From Allorhizocola rhizosphaerae (GTDB lineage: Bacteria > Actinomycetota > Actinomycetes > Mycobacteriales > Micromonosporaceae): DNA of 51,395 nt. Position numbers and translations under genes: made by a program. The notes under the pieces were generated by a model, which was not told the DNA's origin, made no database searches, and worked only from the letters and a program-made list of their open reading frames with translations. Below are positions 1-8,370 of this stretch, in pieces (position 1 is the first letter of the stretch; every line of letters begins with the position of its first letter). Location: positions 1 to 51,395 of the forward strand of contig NZ_QJUG01000033.1 in NCBI RefSeq assembly GCF_003426775.1. The letters are read 5' to 3'.

Positions 1-456
1 CAGGTCGGCACCAGCACCACAACCACCTTCACCAACACCGGACTGTCGGCCAACACCAGCTACTGCTACCGCGTCACCGCATCCAACACCAACGGCACGT
101 CCGGCCCATCCAACACGGTCACCGCCACGACCACCGGCGGCGGGGGCGGCGGCTGCACGGCCACGGCGACCGTCCAAAGCCAGTGGGGCAACGGCTATGT
201 CGTGCAACCGGTGACGGTCACCAACACCGGCACGTCGGCGATCACCGGCTGGCGGGTCACGTTCACCCTCCCCGCCGGGCACACGATCGTGGGCATGTGG
301 AACGCCACCCCAACGGGCAGTGGCACCATCACCGCCACAAACCTGAGCTACAACGGCAACCTCGGGCCGAGCGGGAGCACCAGCTTCGGCTTCCAGGTCA
401 GCCGGCCCAACGGCAACACCCAGCTGCCGTCCGGCTACACCTGCACCGCCTCATAG
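1..456 (+). CDS. C-terminal part of a secreted FN3-CBM2 carbohydrate-active protein (5' end outside window)
   Basis: The open frame enters from the left edge and stops at 454-456, giving 151 visible residues. Residues 1-45 look like the end of a fibronectin type III domain (Tyr-Cys-Tyr-Arg-Val strand, then Ser/Thr-rich residues). A Gly-rich linker follows. The rest is a family 2 carbohydrate-binding module: it opens and closes with a Cys and carries the three spaced Trp residues (QWGNGY, ITGWRV, GMWNA) typical of cellulose- or chitin-binding CBM2. FN3-CBM2 tails are known at the C-terminus of secreted actinobacterial glycoside hydrolases and lytic polysaccharide monooxygenases, so this is probably the binding end of such an enzyme. 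The catalytic domain lies outside the window, so its substrate is unknown. Confidence 0.85.
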   Translation, partial: QVGTSTTTTFTNTGLSANTSYCYRVTASNTNGTSGPSNTVTATTTGGGGGGCTATATVQSQWGNGYVVQPVTVTNTGTSAITGWRVTFTLPAGHTIVGMWNATPTGSGTITATNLSYNGNLGPSGSTSFGFQVSRPNGNTQLPSGYTCTAS

Positions 457-487
457 CGAGATAGCGCAAAAAAGTGCGGCCCGCGGT

Positions 488-862
488 TCACCCCGCGGGC
501 CGCCGCGGCGCATGGTGCAGCACGCAGAACTCGTTGCCCTCGGGATCGGCCAGCACAAAGAACCCCTCGTCGCCGTTCTGCCCGACGTCGGCGGGCCGGG
601 CACCCAACCCGATGAGCCGCTCGACCTCCTTCTCCCAGGGTCCGTCGGCGACCATATCGGGATGGATGCGGTTCTTTCCTTTCTTGGGGGTACCGGATCC
701 CTGCAGCCACACCGTCGGCAGATCCTCACGGCCGGGTGGAAACAGCTTGGCGCTGCCGTCGTCGCCCTTCTCGGCCTCGTAGCCCAGTGCCTCGGACCAG
801 AACCGGATCATCAGATCCAGATCCTTCACATCGATCGTCCATTGCGCCACTTGCACAGACAT
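488..862 (-). CDS. VOC (glyoxalase-like) family protein
   Basis: A 124-residue protein with the glyoxalase/bleomycin-resistance (VOC) fold pattern: an N-terminal strand ending in D, then D-L-x-x-x-x-x-F-W-x-x-A-L-G-Y, a central KNRIHPDMV segment and a C-terminal DPEGNEFCVL segment. The His in RIHPDM and the Glu in GNEFCVL sit where VOC enzymes usually hold metal ligands. It reads as one of the stand-alone actinobacterial glyoxalase-like proteins of unknown substrate. The frame stays open further upstream, but homology begins at MSVQVAQWTIDV, so the ATG at 862 was chosen. Its neighbours give no clue to the substrate. Confidence 0.75.
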   Translation of the reverse strand: MSVQVAQWTIDVKDLDLMIRFWSEALGYEAEKGDDGSAKLFPPGREDLPTVWLQGSGTPKKGKNRIHPDMVADGPWEKEVERLIGLGARPADVGQNGDEGFFVLADPEGNEFCVLHHAPRRPAG

Positions 863-935
863 GACATCGGCATACCCGCATGCGCAAGCCGGGTAACCGG
901 TGACCATCGCCAGACCCGCCCGGCGGCGCGTCAGA

Positions 936-1739
936 TCAGGCCAATGAGCCAAGTGGAACGGGACTGAGCGCGCTCGCGATCGCGGCGGCAGCGGCTCGCA
1001 GTCTGTCCGCCCCGACGTTGCCATAGCCGATTACCAGGCCGGGATAGGGCGCGGTGGTCATCGCATAGGCCGACAATGGTGCGAGCCGGATTCCTTTGCC
1101 TGCCAAACGCTTGGCCAACTCGCGATCGTTCACGCCCGCCGGCAGGCGCAGCACGACGTGCAAGCCGGCCGCGATGCCGACCGGTTGCCACTCAGGGAAT
1201 CGGGCCGCAAGCTCAGCCAGCAGGGCGTCCCGGCGTTGCCGGTAGAGGCGGCGAGTCTTGCGCAGGTGCCTGTCATAGCCACCGGATCGCAGTAGCTCGG
1301 CGAACCCCGCCTGCTCGGCAACGCTGCCGCCCCGATCGTAAAGCCGTTTGCCTTCCAGCCCGATGCGGCAGGCGGAAATCCATGCAGCCCTGGGAAAGGC
1401 ACCGAGCGCGGGCATCCCGGTGCGCAGATCGTACTCCCAGCGAACCGGCGGCACAGGGGCTGCCACGGCTGATGACGAGGTGACCGAGGCGAGCGCGACA
1501 CGGGTGCCCGAGCCGCGCCGGGCGGTCAGGTAGCCCTCGGCGATGAGCTGATCGTAGGCGGCGGTCACGGTGCCTCTGGCCAAACCGAGCTGCACGGCCA
1601 GGTCCCGGCTGGAGGGGAGCCTGATTCCGGCGGGTAGGTGGCCGGACCGGATCGCCTCCCGCAAGGCGCGCTCGAGCCAGCGAGGCCCGGCTGCGGTCGG
1701 CAGTAGCAGCTCGCGGAAAGTGGACCAGTTTTTCTCCAT
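936..1739 (-). CDS. MocR-type GntR regulator lacking the central PLP-binding block
   Basis: A 267-residue protein. Residues about 10-80 form a GntR winged helix-turn-helix (GIRLPSSRDLAVQLGLARGT, then AAYDQLIAEGYL). The rest resembles the aminotransferase-like domain of MocR/PdxR regulators, but these are normally 450-490 residues. The start of that domain (DLRTGMPALGAFPRAAW) runs directly into its last third (KRLYDRGGSVAEQAGFAELL, then YRQRRDALL). The middle, including the lysine that forms the Schiff base with PLP, is missing. The frame is intact, so it may still be a DNA-binding protein, but it cannot bind PLP in the usual way. It diverges from an MFS exporter across only 46 bp, the usual arrangement of a regulator and its target. 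Whether it is functional or decaying is open. Confidence 0.75.
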   Translation of the reverse strand: MEKNWSTFRELLLPTAAGPRWLERALREAIRSGHLPAGIRLPSSRDLAVQLGLARGTVTAAYDQLIAEGYLTARRGSGTRVALASVTSSSAVAAPVPPVRWEYDLRTGMPALGAFPRAAWISACRIGLEGKRLYDRGGSVAEQAGFAELLRSGGYDRHLRKTRRLYRQRRDALLAELAARFPEWQPVGIAAGLHVVLRLPAGVNDRELAKRLAGKGIRLAPLSAYAMTTAPYPGLVIGYGNVGADRLRAAAAAIASALSPVPLGSLA

Positions 1740-1749
1740 CGAAGTGGAG
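1734..1749. promoter_or_regulatory. small inverted repeat in the divergent MocR/MFS control region
   Basis: CTCCA and TGGAG flank a 6-nt centre. The element covers the start codon of the regulator gene and lies 37 nt upstream of the exporter start. With only 46 bp between the two genes, any operator must be here, but a 5-bp arm is weak evidence and MocR proteins often bind direct repeats instead. Confidence 0.25.
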
Positions 1750-1785
1750 CTTATTTTCGGGCCACCGGAGCCACAAGGTCAACCT

Positions 1786-3054
1786 ATGGAATTCATCACC
1801 GCCTGGCTGCGGGAGACCACGGGCGGCTTGCCAAAGGTTTTCTGGTACCTGTGGAGCATCACCCTGATCGGCAACATCGCCTCGTTCGTGCTGATCTTCT
1901 TGACCTTCTACCTGCAGAGCGCGCGCGGCTTCACGGCCGCGCAGGTCGGCGTGGTGCTCGCGGTGACCGGGGTGGGCAGCGTCATCGGCAGCACACTCGG
2001 CGGTGTGCTCGCCGACCGCTGGAGCAGGCGCCGCACCGCAATCACGGGCTACCTCATCTGCATGGTTTCCCTGCTCGGTACCGGTATGACGGCCGACCTC
2101 TCAGTGATCGTCGCCATGATGCTGGCCAACGGGATAGGCATCTCGTTCGCCGGCACAGCGAGCAGCGCGCTGGTCACGGACGTGGTCGCCGAAGCAGACC
2201 GGACCAGAGCGTTCAGCATCAACTACTGGTCGATCAACATCGGCACCTCGGTCGCGGCACTGCTCGCCCCGGTGGCGATGCAGGCGGACTTCTTTCTGCT
2301 CTTCGCATTCGACGCGGCCGGTGTCGCCGTACTGGCAATGATCATGTTTGCCCTGATTCCGGAAACCCGGCCGACCGCGGACGGATCGGAGCCGGCCTCC
2401 CCGATTTCCACGGGTTCGCTGCGCAATGTGCTTACTGACCGGGTCTTCCTTACCTTTGTGGTGCTGTTCTTCGTCTTTCAACTGGTCTTCAAACAGAACA
2501 ACGCCGGATTGCCGCTGGCGGTGCAGCGCGATGGGCTGGACGCGACCGCCTACGGCTGGATCTATGTCGTCAATACCCTGCTGATCGTGATCGGGCAGCT
2601 TTTTCTGCCCCGGCTGATCCGCGACCGGGCGCACTCGAAGGTCCTCGCCCTTGGAGTGTTTCTCGTCGGAGCCGGCTTCGGGATGACCGCCCTGGCCGAT
2701 GTGGCGTGGTTCTACGCCGTGACCGTGGCGGTTTGGACACTCGGCGAGATGGCCTACTTCTCCGTGCTCGACGCGAGCGTCGCCGGGCTGGCACCACGTC
2801 ATCTGCGGGGCCGGTACTTCGGGGTCTTCTCGTCCGCGAGCCAGCTCTCGAGGTTTGCCGCACCACTGTTCGCCGGATACCTGCTGCACAGCTACGGCGA
2901 GTTGCTTTGGATTGCCTGTCTCGTCATGGGTGTCGGCGCCGCGGCGGCCTACCTGCTGACCGCGCGACTCCGTGAGCACCGGATAGCGCAACTTCGGACC
3001 ACTGCGCAAAGACCCACGGCAGCGGCCGAATCACTGGTCGGGCAGCCTGGGTGA
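1786..3054 (+). CDS. MFS transporter (drug/metabolite exporter type)
   Basis: A 422-residue integral membrane protein with about 12 hydrophobic segments. The loop after TM2 carries the MFS motif A signature (GGVLADRWSRRR). TM1 is FWYLWSITLIGNIASFVLIF; TM7 onward begins near VFLTFVVLFFVF. This matches the multidrug-resistance branch of the major facilitator superfamily, proton-driven exporters of small molecules. The frame is open far upstream, but that stretch is antisense to the regulator. The ATG at 1786 (MEFITAWLRETTGG) starts just before the first helix. It diverges from the shortened MocR regulator, which probably controls it. The substrate cannot be read from sequence. Confidence 0.85.
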   Translation: MEFITAWLRETTGGLPKVFWYLWSITLIGNIASFVLIFLTFYLQSARGFTAAQVGVVLAVTGVGSVIGSTLGGVLADRWSRRRTAITGYLICMVSLLGTGMTADLSVIVAMMLANGIGISFAGTASSALVTDVVAEADRTRAFSINYWSINIGTSVAALLAPVAMQADFFLLFAFDAAGVAVLAMIMFALIPETRPTADGSEPASPISTGSLRNVLTDRVFLTFVVLFFVFQLVFKQNNAGLPLAVQRDGLDATAYGWIYVVNTLLIVIGQLFLPRLIRDRAHSKVLALGVFLVGAGFGMTALADVAWFYAVTVAVWTLGEMAYFSVLDASVAGLAPRHLRGRYFGVFSSASQLSRFAAPLFAGYLLHSYGELLWIACLVMGVGAAAAYLLTARLREHRIAQLRTTAQRPTAAAESLVGQPG

Positions 3055-3069
3055 CGCGCGCGCACCAGT

Positions 3070-3101
3070 CAACGCCAGGCCGTGTTTGCCCGTGGGCGTT
3101 G
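3070..3101. terminator. possible bidirectional hairpin terminator
   Basis: CAACGCC and GGCGTTG form a 7-bp stem between two convergent genes (MFS stop at 3054, GH42 stop at 3133). There is no clear T-tract, so this is only a candidate, of the L-shaped kind often seen in actinobacteria. Confidence 0.4.
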
Positions 3102-3132
3102 CCGCGTAGTCGGACAGGTGCGGCCGGGCCGG

Positions 3133-5097
3133 CTAATCCAGCGGGACGACCGCCACGGCGCGGGGTTCGAGGGTCACCGTGCCCGCGAACCCGTCGACCG
3201 TGACCGGGTCGTCCGCGCGGTTGATGAGAAACGCATAACGGTCCGTGCCATGAGAACGGATCGCGAGTTCGACTTTGCCGCGCGCCGCGGGCGGCAGTTC
3301 GCTGTGCACGCCGGCGGCGCCCGCGAGATCGGACAGCACGCGAGTGAGCCCGTCGGGCCCGAGCCGCGTGGAGACATAGGACGCAGACCCCGCGCCCACC
3401 GCCCGCCGCGTGATCGCCGGTGAGCCGTCGGCGTAACGCGCCAAGATGGAGGCGTCGACGGGATCGACCCGTTCCGACCAAAGCGTGCCCGTCAAGCCGT
3501 TGTCCAAGGACACGTGCTCGGAGTCCAGCAGCGGGGTGAACTCCTGCACCCGGATCCCGAGCAGTTCCCGCAGCGCACCCGGATACCCGCCAAGCCACAC
3601 GTGGTCGTTCTCGTCGACAGTGCCCGAGAAGTAGGTCGCGACCAGATGCCCGCCGGACTCCGCAAACTGCCGCAGTTCCTTGGCCGCGTGCTCACTGAGC
3701 ACATGCAGGATCGGCGCGACCACCAGACCGTAGCCCTCCAGCGGTGTGCCGTGCGCGATGACGTCCGCGCGGATGCCGAGATTGAGGAAGGCCGTGTACC
3801 AGTCGAGCGCCTCCTGCCGATACCGCAGGCGATCCGTCGGGTGCGAGTCGGCCTCGGCCGCCCACCACGATTCCCAGTCGAACACGATGGCCGCAGGAGA
3901 ACGCTCGCGCACCGATCCCGCCACGACCGCCAACTCCCGCAGAGTCGCGCCAAGCCCAACAACCGTGCGGAAAACGTCGCTGTCCGCACCCGCGTGCGGC
4001 ACCATCGCCGAGTGGTACTTTTCCGCGCCCGCTGCGGACTGCCGCCACTGGAAGAAGCAGACCGCGTCGGCGCCATGCGCGACGTGCGTGAGCGAATCGC
4101 GCATCAGCTCGCCCGGCTTCTTCGCGAGGTTGACCGGCTGCCAGTTCACCGCGCTTGTCGAGTGCTCCATGAGGTACCACGGACGCCCCCCGGCGATGTT
4201 CCCGGTCAGATTCGCCGAGAACGAAAGCTCGTCGAACGCTTGCGGGCCGGGCTGCACATAGTGGTCGTTGGACACGAAGTCGATTTCCCGCGCCCACCGC
4301 GCGTAGTTCATGCCCTTCGTCCCGCCCATGATCATGAAGTTGGTCGTCGCGGGCACGTCCGGCGTCAGTTCGAGCAGCAGCTCCCGTTCGGCGCGCAGAT
4401 ACTGCCGCAGCGCCTCGTCGGAGAACCGCTTGAAGTCAAGCTGCTGCGTGGGATTCGGGTGGGTGGCGGCCAGCCTCGGGGGCAGAATCTCTTGCCAGTC
4501 ACCGTATTGCTGCGACCAGAACGCCGTACCCCAGGCATGATTTAAAGCGTCAATCGTGGTGTATCGCTGGCGCAGCCACTCCCGGAAGGCGCGCGCCGCG
4601 TCGTCGGAGTAGTCGTAAACATTATGGCAGCCAAGCTCGTTGGAGATGTGCCACGCCACCAGGGCCGGGTGGCCGCCATATCGCCGCGCCATCGCCTCGA
4701 CCAACGCGAGCGCGTAACGCCGAAACACCGGAGACGTTGGGCGCCAATGCTGCCGCCCGCCCGGCCACACCGTCTCGCCGCGCTCGTTGACCGGCAGGAT
4801 CTCCGGATACTTGGCGGTCAGCCAGGGCGGCGGCGACGCGGTCGCAGTAGCGAGATCCACCGCGATCCCGTTGGCGTGCAACAGGTCCATCACCTCGTCA
4901 AGCCAGCCGAACTCCCAAACCTCAGGAGCGGGTTGCAGCCGCGCCCACGAGAAGATGCCGACGGACACGATGTTGACGCCCGCCTCGCGCATCAGGCGCA
5001 CATCCTCCTGCCACACGGATTTCGGCCACTGCTCGGGGTTGTAGTCTGCGCCGAAGCCGAGGCCCGGGATGCGCGGCCAGCGCGGGCGGTGCTGCAC
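3133..5097 (-). CDS. GH42 beta-galactosidase
   Basis: A 654-residue glycoside hydrolase of family 42, which hydrolyses terminal beta-galactosides with retention. The N-terminus has the GH42 opening GFGADYNPEQW; the (beta/alpha)8 barrel holds the acid/base Glu154 in AWHISNELGCHN and the nucleophile Glu311 in WYLMEHSTSAVNW. The trimerisation domain (from about residue 390, SPAAIVFDWESWW) and a short C-terminal beta domain follow. Length is normal and no signal peptide is seen, so it is probably cytoplasmic. The frame can be extended to a GTG at 5127, but that lies inside a hairpin. The GTG at 5097 has an AGGGGAG ribosome-binding site 8 nt upstream and was preferred. It is the last gene of the sugar uptake operon. 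Confidence 0.93.
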   Translation of the reverse strand: MQHRPRWPRIPGLGFGADYNPEQWPKSVWQEDVRLMREAGVNIVSVGIFSWARLQPAPEVWEFGWLDEVMDLLHANGIAVDLATATASPPPWLTAKYPEILPVNERGETVWPGGRQHWRPTSPVFRRYALALVEAMARRYGGHPALVAWHISNELGCHNVYDYSDDAARAFREWLRQRYTTIDALNHAWGTAFWSQQYGDWQEILPPRLAATHPNPTQQLDFKRFSDEALRQYLRAERELLLELTPDVPATTNFMIMGGTKGMNYARWAREIDFVSNDHYVQPGPQAFDELSFSANLTGNIAGGRPWYLMEHSTSAVNWQPVNLAKKPGELMRDSLTHVAHGADAVCFFQWRQSAAGAEKYHSAMVPHAGADSDVFRTVVGLGATLRELAVVAGSVRERSPAAIVFDWESWWAAEADSHPTDRLRYRQEALDWYTAFLNLGIRADVIAHGTPLEGYGLVVAPILHVLSEHAAKELRQFAESGGHLVATYFSGTVDENDHVWLGGYPGALRELLGIRVQEFTPLLDSEHVSLDNGLTGTLWSERVDPVDASILARYADGSPAITRRAVGAGSASYVSTRLGPDGLTRVLSDLAGAAGVHSELPPAARGKVELAIRSHGTDRYAFLINRADDPVTVDGFAGTVTLEPRAVAVVPLD

Positions 5098-5115
5098 GAA
5101 TGTCACTCCCCTATA

Positions 5116-5141
5116 AAGGGTGGGCACAGTGGCCCACCCTT
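5116..5141 (-). terminator. intra-operon hairpin between the binding protein and GH42 genes
   Basis: A perfect 10-bp stem (AAGGGTGGGC / GCCCACCCTT) with a 6-nt loop lies 11 nt after the binding-protein stop and just before the GH42 ribosome-binding site. No T-tract follows. Such stem-loops after solute-binding-protein genes commonly stabilise the upstream message or reduce read-through, so that binding protein exceeds enzyme. Confidence 0.6.
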
Positions 5142-5151
5142 GGCTAGCACG

Positions 5152-6486
5152 TCAGTTAACCGTGAAACCCTGATCCTTGCCGTACTTGACGCACGCGTCC
5201 TGCCATGCCTTCAAGCCGTCGGCGAGGGTCGTGTTGGACACATACGCCTTGCCAACCGTGTCGTTGAAGATGCTGTTGGCGTACACCTGGAACGGCAGAT
5301 ACGACCAACCGGGCACGACGCCGTTCGCGGACTGCGCGAAGATCTGGTTGGCCTTCTGCCCGCCGAAGTACGGGAATTCCTTGTTGAGGAACGCATCCGA
5401 CTTCATGTCGGCGGTCGTCGCCGGGAACGCGCCGTTGTCGAGCCGGATCTTCACGCCCTCGCCCGCCGTGGCGTACTTGAGGAATCCGTATGCGAGCGCG
5501 TTGTTGGTGCCCGCCTTGGGGATGGCAAGCGAACTGCCGCCGTTTTCGGCCGTTGCGGTGCCGCCCGCGGTCCACTGCGGCATCGGCGCGACGCGCCAGT
5601 CGCCCTTGGCCGGGGCCACACCGGTCTCCAGGTTGGCCGGCATCCACGCTCCAATCACGAGGGTCGCGATGGTGCCGTCGCCCAGACCCTTGTACCACGC
5701 GTCGCTCCAGCCCGTGACCGGCGCGAGCAGCTTCTCGCTGACGAGCTGCTGCCACAGGGTGGAAAACTTCTGCGAGCCCGGGTCGGCCAGATTGACTTTC
5801 ACGTTGGTACCGTCCACGGTGAACGGTTTCCCGCCGGCCTGCCAGATCAGGCTCGTGGTGAAGCCCGCGTCGCCGGTATCGCTGGTGATGTAGGCCTTCG
5901 GGTCGGCGGCATGCAGTTTCCGCGCCGCCGCCACATACTCGTCCCACGTCGTCGGCACGGTGATGCCGTGCGTGTCGAACACCTTCTTGTTGTAGAACAA
6001 CGCCATCGGGCCGGAGTCCATCGGCAGGCCATAGATGGTGCCACCGGATTTCACCGACGCCCAGGGGCCGGGGGTGAACGTCCCGTCCAGCTCGCCCGCG
6101 CCGAACGAGCCCAGATCGGTGAGCGACTTGCCGAGCGCGAACTGCGGCAGCGCGTAGTACTCGATCTGCGCGAGGTCGGGCACGCCCTTGCCCGCGGCGA
6201 TCGCGTTTTGCAGCGCCGTGTACTGCTTGTCGCCGGTCCCGGCGTTGACCAGATTGACCTTCACCTTCGGGTATTTGGTCTGGAACGCGGTGACGACCTG
6301 CTTGAGGGTCGGCTCCCAGGCCCACACGGTGACGGTGCCGCCCGCGTCGAGCGCGGCCTGCACCTGATCGGCCGTCACGGGCCCGGTGCCGTTGTTGCCG
6401 TCATCGGAGCCGCATGCGCCCAGAGTCACGGCCAACGACACGGCCATGGCCGAGCCGAGAAGGGTACGACGGTTGATATTCATCAT
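5152..6486 (-). CDS. ABC transporter sugar-binding lipoprotein (family 1)
   Basis: A 444-residue extracytoplasmic solute-binding protein. A twin-Arg-like stretch (NINRRTLL), a hydrophobic segment and the lipobox LGAC at residues 22-25 predict a lipoprotein anchored at Cys25. The mature part opens with TVTVWAWEP, followed by TAFQTKYPKVKVNLV, the classic start of MalE-like sugar-binding proteins, with LPMDSGPMALFYNKKVFD about a third of the way in. Two adjacent ATG codons (6486, 6483) follow GGAAAGGAC; 6486 is given. Two permease genes lie upstream and a GH42 gene downstream, so the ligand is probably a galactoside or galacto-oligosaccharide; that is inference from context. Confidence 0.9.
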   Translation of the reverse strand: MMNINRRTLLGSAMAVSLAVTLGACGSDDGNNGTGPVTADQVQAALDAGGTVTVWAWEPTLKQVVTAFQTKYPKVKVNLVNAGTGDKQYTALQNAIAAGKGVPDLAQIEYYALPQFALGKSLTDLGSFGAGELDGTFTPGPWASVKSGGTIYGLPMDSGPMALFYNKKVFDTHGITVPTTWDEYVAAARKLHAADPKAYITSDTGDAGFTTSLIWQAGGKPFTVDGTNVKVNLADPGSQKFSTLWQQLVSEKLLAPVTGWSDAWYKGLGDGTIATLVIGAWMPANLETGVAPAKGDWRVAPMPQWTAGGTATAENGGSSLAIPKAGTNNALAYGFLKYATAGEGVKIRLDNGAFPATTADMKSDAFLNKEFPYFGGQKANQIFAQSANGVVPGWSYLPFQVYANSIFNDTVGKAYVSNTTLADGLKAWQDACVKYGKDQGFTVN

Positions 6487-6511
6487 GGGTGTCCTTTCCA
6501 ACAGGGGTGGT

Positions 6512-7357
6512 TCAGTCCTTGACGCCGCCGGTGGCCAGGCCCGACTGCCAATAGCGCTGCAACAGCAGGAAGGCCAGCAACAGGGGCAGGATCGTCAGCA
6601 GCGATCCGGTGATGACGAGGTTGAAGATGACGTCCCCACCGGCGGTCGTCGCCTGGTCGTTCCACTCGTTGAGGCCGAGCGTGAGCGGGTACCAGTCCGG
6701 GTCCTTGAGCATGATGAGCGGCAGGAAGTAGTTGTTCCACGTGGCCACCATGGCGAACAGGGCCACGGTGACGATGCCGGGCGCGAGCAGGGGCACGCAG
6801 ATGCGCAGGAATGTGCGGAATTCGTTGGCGCCGTCGACCCGCGCGGCCTCCATGAGCTCGCCGGGGATCGCCTCCGCCGCGAATGTCCACATCAGATAGA
6901 GCCCGAACGGGGAGATCAGCGATGGGATGATGACCGCCCATGGCGTATTGGTCAGCCCGAGCTTGGAGAACATGAGGAAGGTCGGCACGGCGAGCGCGGT
7001 GCCCGGCACGGCCACCGCACCGATCACGATGGCGAACACCCCGCGCTTGCCCGGAAAGTCGAACTTGGCGAGGGCATATCCGCCCAGTGTCGCGAGGATC
7101 GTCGCCCCGCCCGCGCCCACGATCACGTAGAGCAGCGTGTTGAGCAACCATCGCACGAACACGCCGTTGTTGTAGGTCAGCGTGTCGCGGATGTTGTCCC
7201 ACAACGCGAAGTCGCCGGCGAACCACAGCCCGAACGAGTCCAACAGGCCCGGCTGGGTCTTGGTCGCGTTGATGATCAGCCACACGAGCGGGACGAGGCT
7301 GTAGATGAGCATGATGCCGGTCAGCACGGTGAGCAGCAGGCTGCGACGGCGCCGCAT
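6512..7357 (-). CDS. ABC sugar permease, MalG type
   Basis: A 281-residue membrane protein with six hydrophobic segments and the binding-protein-dependent permease EAA loop EAARVDGANEFRTFLRICVP (about residues 188-207), which docks the ATPase. The N-terminus MRRRRSLLLTVLTGIMLIYS and C-terminal QRYWQSGLATGGVKD are typical of MalG/CUT1 permeases. It starts 1 nt after the stop of the MalF-type gene, so the two are co-translated partners forming the membrane channel. No ATPase is encoded in this operon. Actinobacterial CUT1 systems commonly share a distant MsiK-type ATPase, which probably applies here. Confidence 0.92.
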   Translation of the reverse strand: MRRRRSLLLTVLTGIMLIYSLVPLVWLIINATKTQPGLLDSFGLWFAGDFALWDNIRDTLTYNNGVFVRWLLNTLLYVIVGAGGATILATLGGYALAKFDFPGKRGVFAIVIGAVAVPGTALAVPTFLMFSKLGLTNTPWAVIIPSLISPFGLYLMWTFAAEAIPGELMEAARVDGANEFRTFLRICVPLLAPGIVTVALFAMVATWNNYFLPLIMLKDPDWYPLTLGLNEWNDQATTAGGDVIFNLVITGSLLTILPLLLAFLLLQRYWQSGLATGGVKD

Positions 7358-7358
7358 G

Positions 7359-8228
7359 TCAGCGCTCCTTTCGGGTGGCGCGCAGCTGCACGGCGTAGGC
7401 CACGATCACGGTCAGCACGCCCATGACGATCGCGACCGTGGCCGAGTAGTTGTACTGCTGGCCCGAGAACGACAGCGAATACGCGTACAGGTTGGGCGTG
7501 TAGAACGTGGTGATCACGTTGGGCGCCAGACTCTGCAGGATGGCGGGCTCGTTGAACAGCTGGAAGCTGCCGATGATGGAGAAGATGGTCGCGATGAGCA
7601 GGGCCCCGCGGATGGCCGGAAGCTTGATCGACCGGATCACCCGCAGCTGGCTCGCCCCGTCGATCTCGGCGGCCTCGTACAGCGATCTCGGCACCACCTG
7701 AAGCGCGCTATAGAAGATCAGCATGTTGTACCCGACAAACTCCCACGTCACGATGTTGCCGATCGACGCGAGCATGAGGCCCGGGGACAGCGGGTCGGGC
7801 AGCGACAGCCCGAGCGATTCGTTGAGGTTGCCGACGAGCCCGAACTGGGACCCGTACATGAAGCCCCACATGAGCGTGGCGACCACGGCCGGGACGGCAT
7901 ATGGCATGAAGACGGTGACCCGGAAGAACGCCTTGCCGTAGAGCCGGCCGCTGTCGATGGCCAGCGCGACAAGCAGGGCCAGGAACAGCATGATCGGCAC
8001 CTGGACCACCAGGAACAGCGCGACCCGCCCGGCCGCCGACCAGAACTGCGGATCGGTGAGGGCGCGCTCGTAGTTTTCCAGCCCCGCGAAGCTGGTGCCG
8101 CCGATCAGCCGGGTGCGGAACAGGCTCAGGTAGAGCGCGTACGCGATGGGGGCCAGGAAGACGAAGGCGAACACGGCCAAGAACGGCCCGATGAACGCCC
8201 ACCCCGTCCATGACCTGCGCCTTGCCAT
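7359..8228 (-). CDS. ABC sugar permease, MalF type
   Basis: A 289-residue membrane protein with six hydrophobic segments and an EAA loop (YEAAEIDGASQLRVIRSIKL). Motifs such as GWAFIGPFLAVFAFVFLAPI at the N-terminus fit MalF/UgpA-type CUT1 permeases. A GTG at 8234 is in frame but overlaps the ribosome-binding site. The ATG at 8228 has GAGGAG 5 nt upstream and was chosen. It is the first gene of the operon permease-permease-binding protein-GH42 and sits just downstream of a promoter and a LacI-type operator. Confidence 0.92.
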   Translation of the reverse strand: MARRRSWTGWAFIGPFLAVFAFVFLAPIAYALYLSLFRTRLIGGTSFAGLENYERALTDPQFWSAAGRVALFLVVQVPIMLFLALLVALAIDSGRLYGKAFFRVTVFMPYAVPAVVATLMWGFMYGSQFGLVGNLNESLGLSLPDPLSPGLMLASIGNIVTWEFVGYNMLIFYSALQVVPRSLYEAAEIDGASQLRVIRSIKLPAIRGALLIATIFSIIGSFQLFNEPAILQSLAPNVITTFYTPNLYAYSLSFSGQQYNYSATVAIVMGVLTVIVAYAVQLRATRKER

Positions 8229-8264
8229 GCACACTCCTCTCGCGAGAAAGATCCAAGCTCGCGA

Positions 8265-8280
8265 ATGTTTACGTTAACAT
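8265..8280. promoter_or_regulatory. LacI-family operator
   Basis: ATGTTTACGTTAACAT is a 16-bp near-palindrome with a central CG, matching its own reverse complement at 14 of 16 positions. This is the form bound by LacI/GalR-family repressors. It lies 37 bp upstream of the first permease start and begins about 10 bp downstream of the predicted -10 box, where a bound repressor would block transcription. The lacI-type gene starts 90 bp away on the other strand. Confidence 0.75.
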
Positions 8281-8290
8281 CGGCTGAGTG

Positions 8291-8320
8291 ATAGTGTCAC
8301 CGCGCCGGAGAACGCGTCAA
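8291..8320 (-). promoter_or_regulatory. predicted promoter of the beta-galactoside operon
   Basis: Read on the minus strand, TTGACG (five of six consensus bases) is followed after 18 bp by CACTAT. The -10 box is a poor match, but the -35 box, the spacing and the position just upstream of the operator are right. Confidence 0.4.
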
Positions 8321-8370
8321 GCTGCGGTTTCCGATTCGTTACCGGCGGCACCAGGGGAGGATGCGATGGG

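Noticed and set aside
4624-6522. A 632-codon plus-strand frame across the GH42 and binding-protein genes
   Set aside because: It spans two genes and an intergenic hairpin on the other strand and has no recognisable domain.
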